Translations under genes and position numbers: made by a program
Assembly (NCBI RefSeq): GCF_003945595.2
Contig: NW_024103862.1
Location: forward strand, 992,001 to 1,056,000
Source: Pipra filicauda
Lineage: Eukaryota > Chordata > Aves > Passeriformes > Pipridae
Direction of reading: 5' to 3'
DNA length: 64,000 nt
Shown here: piece by piece, positions 54,101 through 62,755 of the stretch
Numbering within the stretch: the stretch's first letter is position 1
Layout of the letters: each line of letters begins with the position of its first letter
Notes under the pieces: generated by a model
The model's input: only the letters and a program-made list of their open reading frames with translations
What the model was told of the DNA's origin: nothing
Databases searched by the model: none

Positions 54101-57100
54101 GTCATGAAATTTTATGTAAAGGAACAATGTCCTTATCTCAATTTAATTAAAAGCACATATCATAAATGTACGTAATGCACTGGGAAAGCTGTGTCTTTGA
54201 AGTAAAAGCTTCCCCATTACCAAGCTGTCAGAAAAATTTCAGCATTGATTATTTGCTAAAAGTCATTCTTTGTTGTCTGTATGGAGCCTCTTTGGTTTAA
54301 ACTAATCCTACCTCTGACACTGAGGAGTGAGCAGGCCTCACTGTTCACCAGCATTCATGTGTGATTGATCTCAAATGAAGTGTAAAGACACAAACCCAGC
54401 TCTAACAGGACAATGGTGTGAACATGGCCATCTTCTCCGCTGCGGCATTTGCAGAGCCAAGTAGACAAGCAGAGCCTGACAAACTTAAGACATTTTTTTT
54501 CCCAAAACTTTATTTTCCTTCTCTGAAGAAGAGAGACGACCTTAGAGAGCATCCCTAATATGATGAAGATGGATCAGAAACTGATGGTACTTCTGCACTC
54601 TGTGATGAAGTTTGGTGCAGTCACACACAGAACTAGATAATCCAAAAGATCTGACCACTGAAATTGAAGTAATCCTTTGGATAATGCTGCACATTGGAAA
54701 CCTGTGGCCCTTGCCATTGCTTACACTTTAACCAGTATCCGTACCAGATCCATATAGGAATTGCATTCCTGTTGAAGCTGAAGATAAAGTGCCAGTAGCC
54801 AGAGACATCATTTCAACATACAAATGGAGAGAAAAAAGACAATGTAAAGTCAATACTAGCTTGCAGATGGGGCATGATGCTGCTAGTGAGTTTGCTTCAT
54901 GAAATTCTATATCCTTGTCATGAGTAAAACTAATGTCAACTGTCTTTATTTTTTATCTGCTACAGTATGAACAAGGAATCTTTTCCCCATACCTTTTTAA
55001 TTTCTTTCAGAAGGTTATCGTTAGCTATTATTTTAATTTTTAGTAAAATTTCAGACCTCTTTCAAAGCAAGCTTTTTTATCTTTATTTGCAAGAGGAAGA
55101 AGAAAGGCATCTGTTATGATATCAGTAATTATATTAGCATTATATTAGTAATTTTTTGCTGAACAAATGCATCAAAACTAAGATCCTTTTACTCAACAAG
55201 TTCACTTTTGGATGAGTTTCGACATGCTTTCTCTTAGCTATCAGTCATAGATTTAGTCAAGACAATAAATCCTCACAAAATAAACATTATCACTTGCAAC
55301 ATTGATGGATATTTATTTATCAGTAAAGAGGAACGTTGCTCTTTTAATATATGCAGATTAGCTCCTAACTGATAAACAATTTCCCAGCTTTGCAGCTAGA
55401 ACTGGTTGATCAGAAATAGATATATGTGTCTATACCTTCATCTATTGATCAAGGGTAGTTGGCAAGAACTTAAGTAATAGCGTTCTTGGCTTAGCACATC
55501 ACTTTCATATTGATAGGGTGAATTGTTTCTGAGTCCAATACTTATCTGCTGGTGAAATACGGGAACATATGAATCTAGTCAGTCACACCCAAAATATTGT
55601 GGAAACTAGAAGCAACATATGTACTTCCTTGAATTTCTCCCCCTGTGTGGAGCATTTGGAAATGCAGCGACTCTTTGGAGAGGCTCTTGTTCAGTATCTA
55701 GCTAATATGTGGCATACCCTGTTACAATCTGGAAACTGCTTAAACCATTGGGGAAAATCAGCTGGTTCTGTGACAACACAAACCAAAATTTGTCTCCCAG
55801 CTAAAGCTTCATTCCCAAGCCTTTTAAAATGTCTCTGTTAAAACCACAAAGGCAAAATGAACTCATCTTCCTAAATGCATTAAAAAGAAGGAAATTGGAT
55901 CCCTCTTCCCTTGGGGTCCAACGTATCCCGCTAACAAAGGTTAGTCATCTTCCGTCACCTTCATCCTCAAACAAATTGTTCTGTGGAGTGTTTTTTTGTG
56001 CATTGCTGGGGAATAAACAAGCCTTCAGCATCCCACCTGGCACCCACACGGCATGGTGGAAGAGGAAGAAATGCTCACTGTAGAGTCAGCTTCTTCCCCT
56101 TCCTGTCTTTCAGCAGAAGAACATCACCCTCCTTCTTCAAAATATATAGAAAATATTTTTATTTGGTCCAATCTCTCACTGAATACAAATCAGGGAAAAT
56201 AGCTCTGCAATGGCTCTACAGCTAAGAACTATTATCTATGTGTTTTGATCAGTTATAACAGAGAAGGTCTATAGACTGCAATTTCCTGTTCTGAAGTGCT
56301 AAAACTTATGAAAATAAACTCCAAAGCTTAGTAAGCATCCTTTAATCAAATAAAATTGTCAGTATGAATATACCTATGCTAGCATAACCTTATAAAAAAT
56401 GTTCGATGGTAGTTTTTTTGCGCTGTGAAATCAAAAACTGCAGTACACTTCAAATTATGAAGGATAAATTTGATGCATCAGTGATGCTTTGTCCTTATTT
56501 TTTCCTTATTTATACTCTTTTTCTTCCTTTCTGTCTGTTTTACAATGTTTTCTCATCCTTCTTTGCGTAATCCTCACCATTTTAATTATGTCTGTTTTAT
56601 AAAATCATGTCTAATTAGAAAATTTTAAATTCCTCATTACAGCACATTCTCATGCAGAACTTGAAATAGGAGTGATTATGAACTGTTCTAATAAGCATCA
56701 GATTTGCACTCTTTAAAAGACTGGAATTGTTGTTTATATCTGTATGCACATTAGTTTACTTCAAGATGTGTTAGATTACATTAATTATGTTTGCATCTGC
56801 AACAGAGAACATTAACGGTCAATGCAAACCTCACTCCTCTGAATTCTTGAAGAGTTTCTTTTTTTTTGTTTTTCTTCTTGACAACATGTATTTGTCATTC
56901 AGGGAAAATTTAAGAGGGAGGAGCAGATCTTGCTGCTGGAACCTGCAAGACCACTGTTTTTCATTGTGCTGCAGACTAAATGTAAATACCTGAACCTTTT
57001 GAAGAAGTCTGTTAAAAAGTTCTGATTTTGCAACTAGCTATACTTTTATTTCACTTCAATCCTGATCTGTCTCAAAAGCAGGCAGATTTATTGCAGCAGT

Positions 57101-57829
57101 GTCCTCATGTGGGCTTCTAACAAAACAAATGTGACCCACCGAATTTTGGCTCCAGTTTTGATGAAAACAACTCCTTGCTAAGCAAAATACGAATAAATAG
57201 TTTTGATAGTTTTTAACCAAAGTGATTTAAGTAAGAATTGAGAGAAAATAACTGTCAGCCAGTATCTGGAATTAGCCTTCTGGTGCCTCTATTCTGTCTC
57301 TGCCTGCTTATTTCAGGCTGCACAAATCCCTGTAGCCAGCAGACATAACCCTGCTGTTATCAGAGGCAGCATGTCCGTTACATACACAGATGCACGTCGG
57401 GCATCCCAGCTGACCCACGGACACGGTTTCCACAGACTTCTAAGGCTGGCCAAGTGCAGAGAAGAATGCAATATTAAGCAGTTAAACTCCAGCTCCTTAA
57501 CACTTGCTGTAAGTTTATAAACAGACTCAAGACATAAGCAAAGAAACTTGCTTTAGGGCTCATGAGAATAAATACATCTTTTCAGATCCTTCTAGCCTAT
57601 GGCCAGAAACGAAGATACTGGGTCAAACAGTCAAATTATATTTCTTTTCTGTTGTTTGGCATTTCCATGGCAAAATCTTTATATTGCAAATCGTACCAGA
57701 ATCAATCATACCACTGAAATCAATGGGATAAGTTACAAAGCAACTTGCTGCTCAGAGGATCCAAGAGCATAGCAGTCTAAACCTTAATTAGCACTGAAGA
57801 GTTTATTTAAATATTTTTACCATATATGC

Positions 57830-58000
57830 CTCTTTGTGAAACGTCTGCAGTCGGACCGTAATTCCACAACATTTATTTGTTATTCAAAGCAATTTGATGA
57901 ATAATTCTGTAATAATTTCTCTCAGTATATTGCGAATATTCAGGATTTGAAACATGAATTGTGATTGCTCTCCTAAATCAAGTGCTGTTTTACTATTTCT
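57830..58000. promoter_or_regulatory. candidate conserved noncoding element
   Basis: Non-repetitive stretch with retained CpGs (cgtctgcagtcggaccg near 57842) followed by ttatttgttattcaaagcaatttg (SOX/TCF-like cores) and tattgcgaatattcagg. No coding signal. Inferred by eye. Confidence 0.25.
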
Positions 58001-58299
58001 TTGGTGAATGACAGTCTTAGAATCAAGTGAATGACTGGGGGGGGAAGAGAATTAAAAGTGAATATTATTCAGAATTTTCATAAATTAACTCTTATGGTGG
58101 GCACTCTTACCATGGCAAAAGCAAGATCATTTATGAGAAGCAGATATAAATGGCAGGCAGGCATATTGTTAAAATATATTTGTTCAGCAGTAGTACATGT
58201 ACCTGGAATTATAGTTTTTAGTTATTAGATGTGCTATAGTCTAAAATTTGATGGAAAACAAAAAGGGGAAAAGACAAGTAACAGGTCTGAGGAGGCATT

Positions 58300-58341
58300 A
58301 CAAAAGAATTCTTGCAAAGGAATTCTCACAAAAGAATTCTC
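58300..58341. repeat. 14-bp tandem repeat, three units
   Basis: acaaaagaattctt, gcaaaggaattctc and acaaaagaattctc follow one another without gaps, each with one GAATTC. A local slippage expansion. Confidence 0.9.
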
Positions 58342-58791
58342 TGTACAGTTAAAATCAGTTTAGGTATTCCCCTCGGGCTCTGGAAAACAGACATTACAAC
58401 ACTCAAGAACTTCAGCGTTTTATGCGAATGCAGACACATACACACTCTAAATGCAGTGACCTCAGAGGCAAAGGCTCATGTTTGGAGGCTGACCCTTACC
58501 TCCTGTTTGTTAAATTACTAATCCCTGCATGTTTCTTCAGCAAGCCTTCCGCTATTTTCTGATGACTGAAAACCACGGCTTGGCTTAGCTCTTTTGAGTT
58601 TGGCCTGTGAGCAGCGGTGATATGGTGATGCTCGAGGGTGCAGCTGACACCACTGCAGCTCCAGAGGCAGAGGTGCTTCTGCTGGGTGGGCACCAGGCTT
58701 AGCAATGAGCCTCCCACCATCACTTACCCTGGGGAAGAAACAAACTGCAACTATTTCTCCTTGACATTCCTGGGTTGCATGAAAAGAAACA

Positions 58792-59758
58792 TGTGGTGGT
58801 TTAACCCTGGCTGGATGCTAGGCACCCACCAAAGTTGGCTCTATCACTCCTCTCCTCAGTTGGACAGAGGAGAGAAAATACAATGAAAGGCTCATGAGTT
58901 AAAGGCAGGGAGAGATCACTCCCCAATACTGTCACAGGCAAAAGTACAGTGACATTTCCACTTGTGAATTAAAATAAATTTATATTTGATTCCACTTACG
59001 AATCAAAATAAAAGCGGAATAATAAGAAGTAAAACAAGCCTTAAAACACCTTCCTGCTACCCCTCTGTCCTTTCCAGGTTCTACCTCTTCCCCCCCTGCG
59101 GCGCACAGAGACAGAGGATGGGGGTCCTACAGCACGGGTTCTTTCCGTGGGATGCAGTCCTTCAAGAACAGCCTGTTCCAGCACGGGTCTCCCAAAGGGT
59201 CACAAGTCCTACCAGGAAACCTGCTCTATCATGGGCTCCTCTCTCCATGGGTCTGCAGGTCCCTGCCAGGAGTCTGCTCCAGCATGGGCTTCCCACGGGA
59301 TCACAGCCTTCTTTCAGGCATCCACCTGCTCAGGCATGGGGTCCTTCGCAAGCTGCAGGCGGATCTCTGCCTGGCTGCGGACCTCCATGGGCTGCAGTGG
59401 CACAACTGCCTTACCATGGTCTTCACCATGGGCTGCAGTGTTGTCTGACTCCTGGAGCACCTCCTCCTCCTCCTTCGCTGACCTTGGTGTCTGCATAGTT
59501 GTTTCTCTCACATATTCTCACTCCTTTCTTCTCTGGCCACCATTACTTCCGTGCAATAACATTTTCCTTATTAAATATGTTATCACAGAGGTGTTATCAC
59601 CATTGCTCATTGGCTCAGCCTTGGCCAGCGGTGGATCTGTCTTGGAGCTGGCTGCCATTGGCCCTGTTGGACAGGGGGCAAGCTTCTAGAAGCTTCTCAG
59701 AGAAGCCACTCCTATAGCCCCCACTGCTCCCAGAACCTTGTAATGCAAACCCAATACA
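58792..59758 (-). mobile_element. LTR of the same avian endogenous retrovirus family, inverted
   Basis: The minus strand starts TGTATTGGGTTTGCATTA at 59758 and ends AACCACCACA at 58792, matching both ends of the solo LTR at 39189-40174. Internal blocks also match (TTAAG, the cluster of ATGG/GCAG-rich phrases, and the gagtgatagagc...gggtgcct...ccagccagggt tail). It has no second LTR or retroviral coding sequence, so it is a solo or rearranged LTR. No clean target-site duplication is seen at the canonical borders (aaaca against catga). The 5-mer acatg occurs at 58789-58793 and 59758-59762 but overlaps the LTR ends. The right flank is directly CR1 sequence while the left is not, suggesting a rearranged or deleted flank. 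Open frames on the plus strand here are antisense to the LTR. Confidence 0.87.
58956..59023. repeat. 34-bp duplication inside the inverted LTR
   Basis: ttccacttgtgaattaaaat at 58956 recurs as ttccacttacgaatcaaaat at 58990, each continuing into an AATAAA-like tail. The other LTR copy has no such duplication at the equivalent place, so it arose in this copy or its source lineage. Confidence 0.75.
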
Positions 59759-59760
59759 CA

Positions 59761-60005
59761 TGACTAGCACATCGAGTGAGATGATTAACCCCCTCTGCTC
59801 TGATCTCATGAGACCCCAGTTGGAGTATGGTGTCCAACTCTGGGGACCCCAACATAAGAAGTACTTGGATCTGTTGGAGCAAGTCCAGAGGAGGGTCATG
59901 AAGATGATCAGAGGGCTGGAACACCCTTCCTATGAAGACAGGTTGAGAGACTTGTTCACCTGGAGAAGAGAAGGCCTAGGGAGACCCTTGAGCAGCCTTC
60001 CAGTA
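59761..60005 (+). mobile_element. CR1 LINE fragment, ORF2 reverse-transcriptase region
   Basis: Plus-orientation CR1 encoding the C-terminal part of the RT region. In order it shows LMRPQLEYGVQLWGPQHKK, LLEQVQRRVMKMIRGLEH and SYEDRLRDL, then a frameshift, then the nucleotide phrase gagaaggcctagggagacccttgagcagccttccagtacc, a standard CR1 continuation. It begins abruptly at the LTR border and stops abruptly at about 60005, where CR1 sequence in the opposite orientation takes over. Both natural ends of the element are missing. It is coding-dead. Confidence 0.92.
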
Positions 60006-60645
60006 CCATCTGGTCCCATAGACTTGTGAGGATCCAAGTGGCTCAGCAGGTCACTAACTGTTCCCTCATGGATTATAGGGGGGCTATTTGGCTTCCTGCC
60101 TCTGTCTACCAGTTCCAGAAGCCAGTTGTCCTGAGGACAACCTGTCTTACTGTTGAAAATTGAGGCAAAGAAGGTGTTAAGTACCTCATCCTTTTCCTCA
60201 TCTTTTGTGACTATGTTCCCCCCCACGTCCAACAAAGAGTGGAGGTTTACCTTGCCCCTCCTTTTGCTGTTGATGTATTTGTAGAAGCACTTCTTGTTAT
60301 CCCTAACAGAAGTTGCAAGACTGAGTTCAAATTGTGCCTTTGTCTCTCTAATTTTCTTTCTACATGACCTAACTATATTCCTAAACTCTTCATGAGTAGC
60401 CAGCTCTTGTTTCCATAGTCAGTAAGCTCTCTCTTTCACCCTAATTTTCTTTAAAATCTCTCTGTTCAGCCAGACGGATCGTCTTCCTCTCCGGCTTGCC
60501 TTTTGATACACTGTGACAGCCTCCTCCTGTGCATTCAAGACTTGGTTCTTGAAGCATGTCCATCCCTCCTGGACCCCTTTGTTTTCAAGGGTTGTTTCTC
60601 AGGGTACACTCTGAACTAGTCTTCTGAGTAGGCTGAAATCTGCCC
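60006..60645 (-). pseudogene. CR1 ORF2 linker and start of the RT domain, degraded
   Basis: This stretch between the endonuclease and RT core is broken into several frames. The best segment (60235 down to about 60030) reads DVGGNIVTKDEEK, then EVLNTFFASIFNSKTGCP, then VSDLLSHLDPHKSMGPDG, all family-typical in order. Upstream pieces in other frames match the usual lysine/arginine-rich linker. The catalytic RT motif (YxDD) would lie further downstream and is not present in this segment. Confidence 0.88.
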
Positions 60646-61413
60646 TCAGAAGTCCAGGGTAGAAGTTTTACTGATGGCCCTCCTTGCATCCCTGAGTATG
60701 GAAAACTCTATTATTTCATAGTCACTGTGCCCCAGATGGCCTCCAACCACCACACCTCCCACCAGACCCCCTCTGTCTGTGAACAGGAGGTCTGGTAGGG
60801 CCCCACCCCTGGTAGGCTCATTTACCAGCTGGAGCAGGAAATTATCCTCTATACACTCTAGGAATCTCCTAGACTGCCTCTTCTCCGCTGTGTTGAGTTT
60901 CCAGCAGACACGTGGCAGGTTAAAGTCGCCCACAAGAACAAGGGCTGGCGATTTTGAGACATCCACCAGCTGCTTGTAGAATAATTCATCACTTTCATCA
61001 ATCTGGTTGGGTGGTCTGTAGCAGACTGCCACCAGGATATCAGCCTTGTTGGCCTTTCCCTTGATTCTGATCCTCAGGCATTCAGCCTTATCATTACTGA
61101 CTTCAAGTTCTGCAGTCAAGAGACTCTCTAACATACAGAGCCACCTCTCCTACCATGCCTATCCCTTCTTAAGAGCTTGTAGCCATCTATGGTAGCACTC
61201 CAGTCGTGAGTTATCCCACCACGTTTCTGTGATAGCGACTACATCACAGCTTTCCTGCTGCATGATGGTTTCCAGCTCCTCTTGTTTGTTACCCATGCTG
61301 CATGTATTGGTGTAAATGCACTTCAGCTGGGCTGCTGATTTCAGTCTTAACTTAGGTTTTCCACCCTTAGGCTCGTCTCTGGAGAGCCTGGTTTCAACCC
61401 CTTCCCCCTTCAA
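60640..61413 (-). pseudogene. CR1 ORF2 apurinic-type endonuclease domain, degraded
   Basis: In active CR1, this N-terminal ORF2 domain nicks target DNA to prime reverse transcription. Visible motifs in order are the start IYTNTCSMGNKQEELE, VAITETWWD with the metal-binding Glu, VAVCYRPPNQ, LVLVGDFN with the catalytic Asp and Asn, and the terminal LGHSDYE block. The last normally reads SDH. Here the codon at 60718-60720 gives Tyr, so the catalytic His is lost, consistent with a C-to-T change. The frame is displaced between about 61205 and 61141 by two frameshifts that restore it. The displaced part still reads DGYKLLRRDRHGRRGG in another frame. It lies directly after ORF1 on the same strand, as in known CR1s. 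No function is expected. Confidence 0.92.
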
Positions 61414-61415
61414 AC

Positions 61416-62340
61416 CTAGTTTAAAGCCCTCTTGATCAGCCCCAATAACTTATGGGCTAGAGTCCTTTTGCCCTTGCTAGATAAATGAAGCCTGTCTGAC
61501 TCTAGCAGGCTTGGTACCATAGAATTTGCTCCATGGTTGAAAAAGCAAAATTCTGCTGGCAGCATCAATCCTTTAGCCACCTATTGATGAGTTTTCCTAC
61601 TTGTCTCCTCATTCATCCCTGCTACTGCAGGAACTGAGGTGAACACCACCTGTACTCCTGTCCCATTAACTAATCGACCCACCACCTTCAAGTCCTTTTT
61701 AATTACCCTGGCACCTCTGTCATTAATGTCATCACTGCCAGCCTGGACCACCACCAGTGTGATAATAATCAGAGGGCCGGATTAGCTCAGGGAGTCTCCT
61801 AATAATATCCCTCACCCAGGCCCCAGGAAGGCAGCAGACTTCCCTGTGGAATGGGTCCGGTTGGCATATAGGGCCTTCAGTTCCCCTCAGAAGGGAGTCA
61901 CCTACAACAACTGCTTTTCTTTATAGCTGTGGTTGCAATCTGTCTGTAGATGGGGTGCAACCAGGAGACCCTCCAGACAGATCCTCTTCTTGACTGCCCT
62001 CTACCTGACTCTCTGGGTCCAGGGCCTCATACCTGTTCTTTACGGGAACCATGGGAGGTGATGGGGGTCAGGAGGGGATTCCTTTACCTATTCGATTGGG
62101 GACCTGTTTCTATTCCCCCCCATCTGCTTGGTTTGCTCCATCTACCTGATGGCAGGAGGGGCAGGGCTTCGCCATCTCCTGCTGGACTTCTTTTGAGGTC
62201 GAAAGGGTACAAATCCACCAGCTTATTTCCCTTTCACTCTCTCTAATACTTCTTAGCCTCTCCACTTCTTCCTTGAGCTCTGCCACTAAGCGCAGCAAAT
62301 CATTCACCTGCTCACATCACACACAGGCGTCTCTCACACT
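61416..62340 (-). pseudogene. CR1 ORF1 relic with SGNH/GDSL-esterase-like domain
   Basis: ORF1 of CR1 encodes an RNA/chaperone-type protein, and in many CR1s it carries a C-terminal esterase domain. The N-terminal part here (62307-62110) has the coiled-coil VNDLLRLVAELKEEVERLRS. Next comes a low-complexity linker (KNRYEALDPESQVEGSQEED). Then the esterase signature follows: AVVVGDSLLRG with the nucleophile Ser at 61891-61902, VQAGSDDIND at about 61720-61745, and DRLHLSSKG with the Asp/His pair at about 61475-61496. The relic ends LIKRALN and a stop at 61416, immediately before ORF2. Breaks include an in-frame TGA near 62311 (likely a former CGA), a TAG after the coiled coil, a TAA before AVVVG, a frameshift near 61765, and a TAG after the GSDD part. 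Identification of the domain is confident; function is lost. Confidence 0.9.
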
Positions 62341-62506
62341 GTCCCCCAGAACTAACGCCAGGCTCAGTCACTCTGTGCAGCCGCTGACCTGGACAGCTGC
62401 GTCCTTCCTGGGGGCTCTGCCTGGGTTAGCACAGTCCCCCTGAGAGCAGCAGCAATGGCTTTTGCTCATTTGGAAACCATTGCTGGGTCGAGTTGAGTTG
62501 CAGGGG

Positions 62507-62526
62507 AAAAAAAAAAATAAAAAAAA
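62507..62526. repeat. A-rich microsatellite inside the CR1 5' region
   Basis: Eleven A, one T, then eight A, within the CR1 leader. It is probably a post-insertion slippage expansion. It produces the phenylalanine-rich run in the minus frame 62368-62559, which should not be read as a signal peptide. Confidence 0.85.
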
Positions 62527-62675
62527 TACCCACAGCCACACACCTACCTCACAACCCACCAGAGAGAGCTGGAAGGGTGGCTGTGCCCTTCCCGCCCGCC
62601 CTGCCTACGCAACCCACCACACAAAATGCCATACCTCTGTTTGCCTGCTCCAGGTCACCACCCTCCCTGGAGCAG

Positions 62676-62681
62676 TTTATA
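62676..62681 (-). promoter_or_regulatory. TATA-like core in the CR1 5' region
   Basis: The minus strand reads ggatataaactgc. The position in the leader, upstream of ORF1, is where an internal promoter could act. CR1 promoters are usually considered TATA-independent, so this may be coincidental. Confidence 0.25.
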
Positions 62682-62755
62682 TCCCCTGGAAGCGACCTCG
62701 GCTCCACCCCCTGGTCAGCTGATTAGGCCTCGCAGGACGGCTGGGCCCTGAACTA

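Larger units (their letters stand above)
49516..58791. other. unique AT-rich sequence, no gene seen
   Basis: About 9 kb without recognised genes. It has T runs at 51080-51089 and 51119-51133, a candidate conserved element at 57830-58000 and a 14-bp triplication at 58300-58341. Frames at 50429-50686, 55569-55841 and 55829-56083 (plus) have no domain. Confidence 0.45.
60006..62755 (-). mobile_element. CR1 LINE, 5' half (5' region, ORF1, ORF2 endonuclease), truncated in ORF2
   Basis: A roughly 2.75-kb CR1 segment on the minus strand, unusual because most CR1 copies keep only the 3' end. From 5' to 3' it holds a GC-rich 5' region (62755 to about 62341), an ORF1 relic (to 61416), ORF2 starting immediately after, the endonuclease domain, the linker, and the first part of the RT domain up to the family motif HKSMGPDG near 60010-60035. 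Everything downstream (RT core, C-terminus and 3' UTR) is absent, replaced by an inverted CR1 fragment. Stops and frameshifts occur in both ORFs, so the copy is inactive. Confidence 0.93.
62341..62755 (-). other. CR1 5' region (putative internal promoter and leader)
   Basis: GC-rich leader typical of full-length CR1 5' ends. On the minus strand it reads cctaatcagctgaccagggggtggagccgagg, then ggggatataaactgctccagg, then ctggagcaggcaaac. Its outer edge near 62755 may be the true 5' end or slightly short of it. A TATAAA-like core lies at 62676-62681. An A-rich expansion at 62507-62526 (T-rich in sense) interrupts the 3' part. Confidence 0.75.

Noticed and set aside
58986..59689. Plus-strand frames of 170 and 180 codons as genes
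   Set aside because: They are antisense to the inverted LTR, and equivalent frames occur in the other LTR. Composition explains them better than a gene.
62368..62559. Phe-rich N-terminus as a signal peptide
   Set aside because: The Phe run is encoded by an A/T microsatellite inside the CR1 leader.
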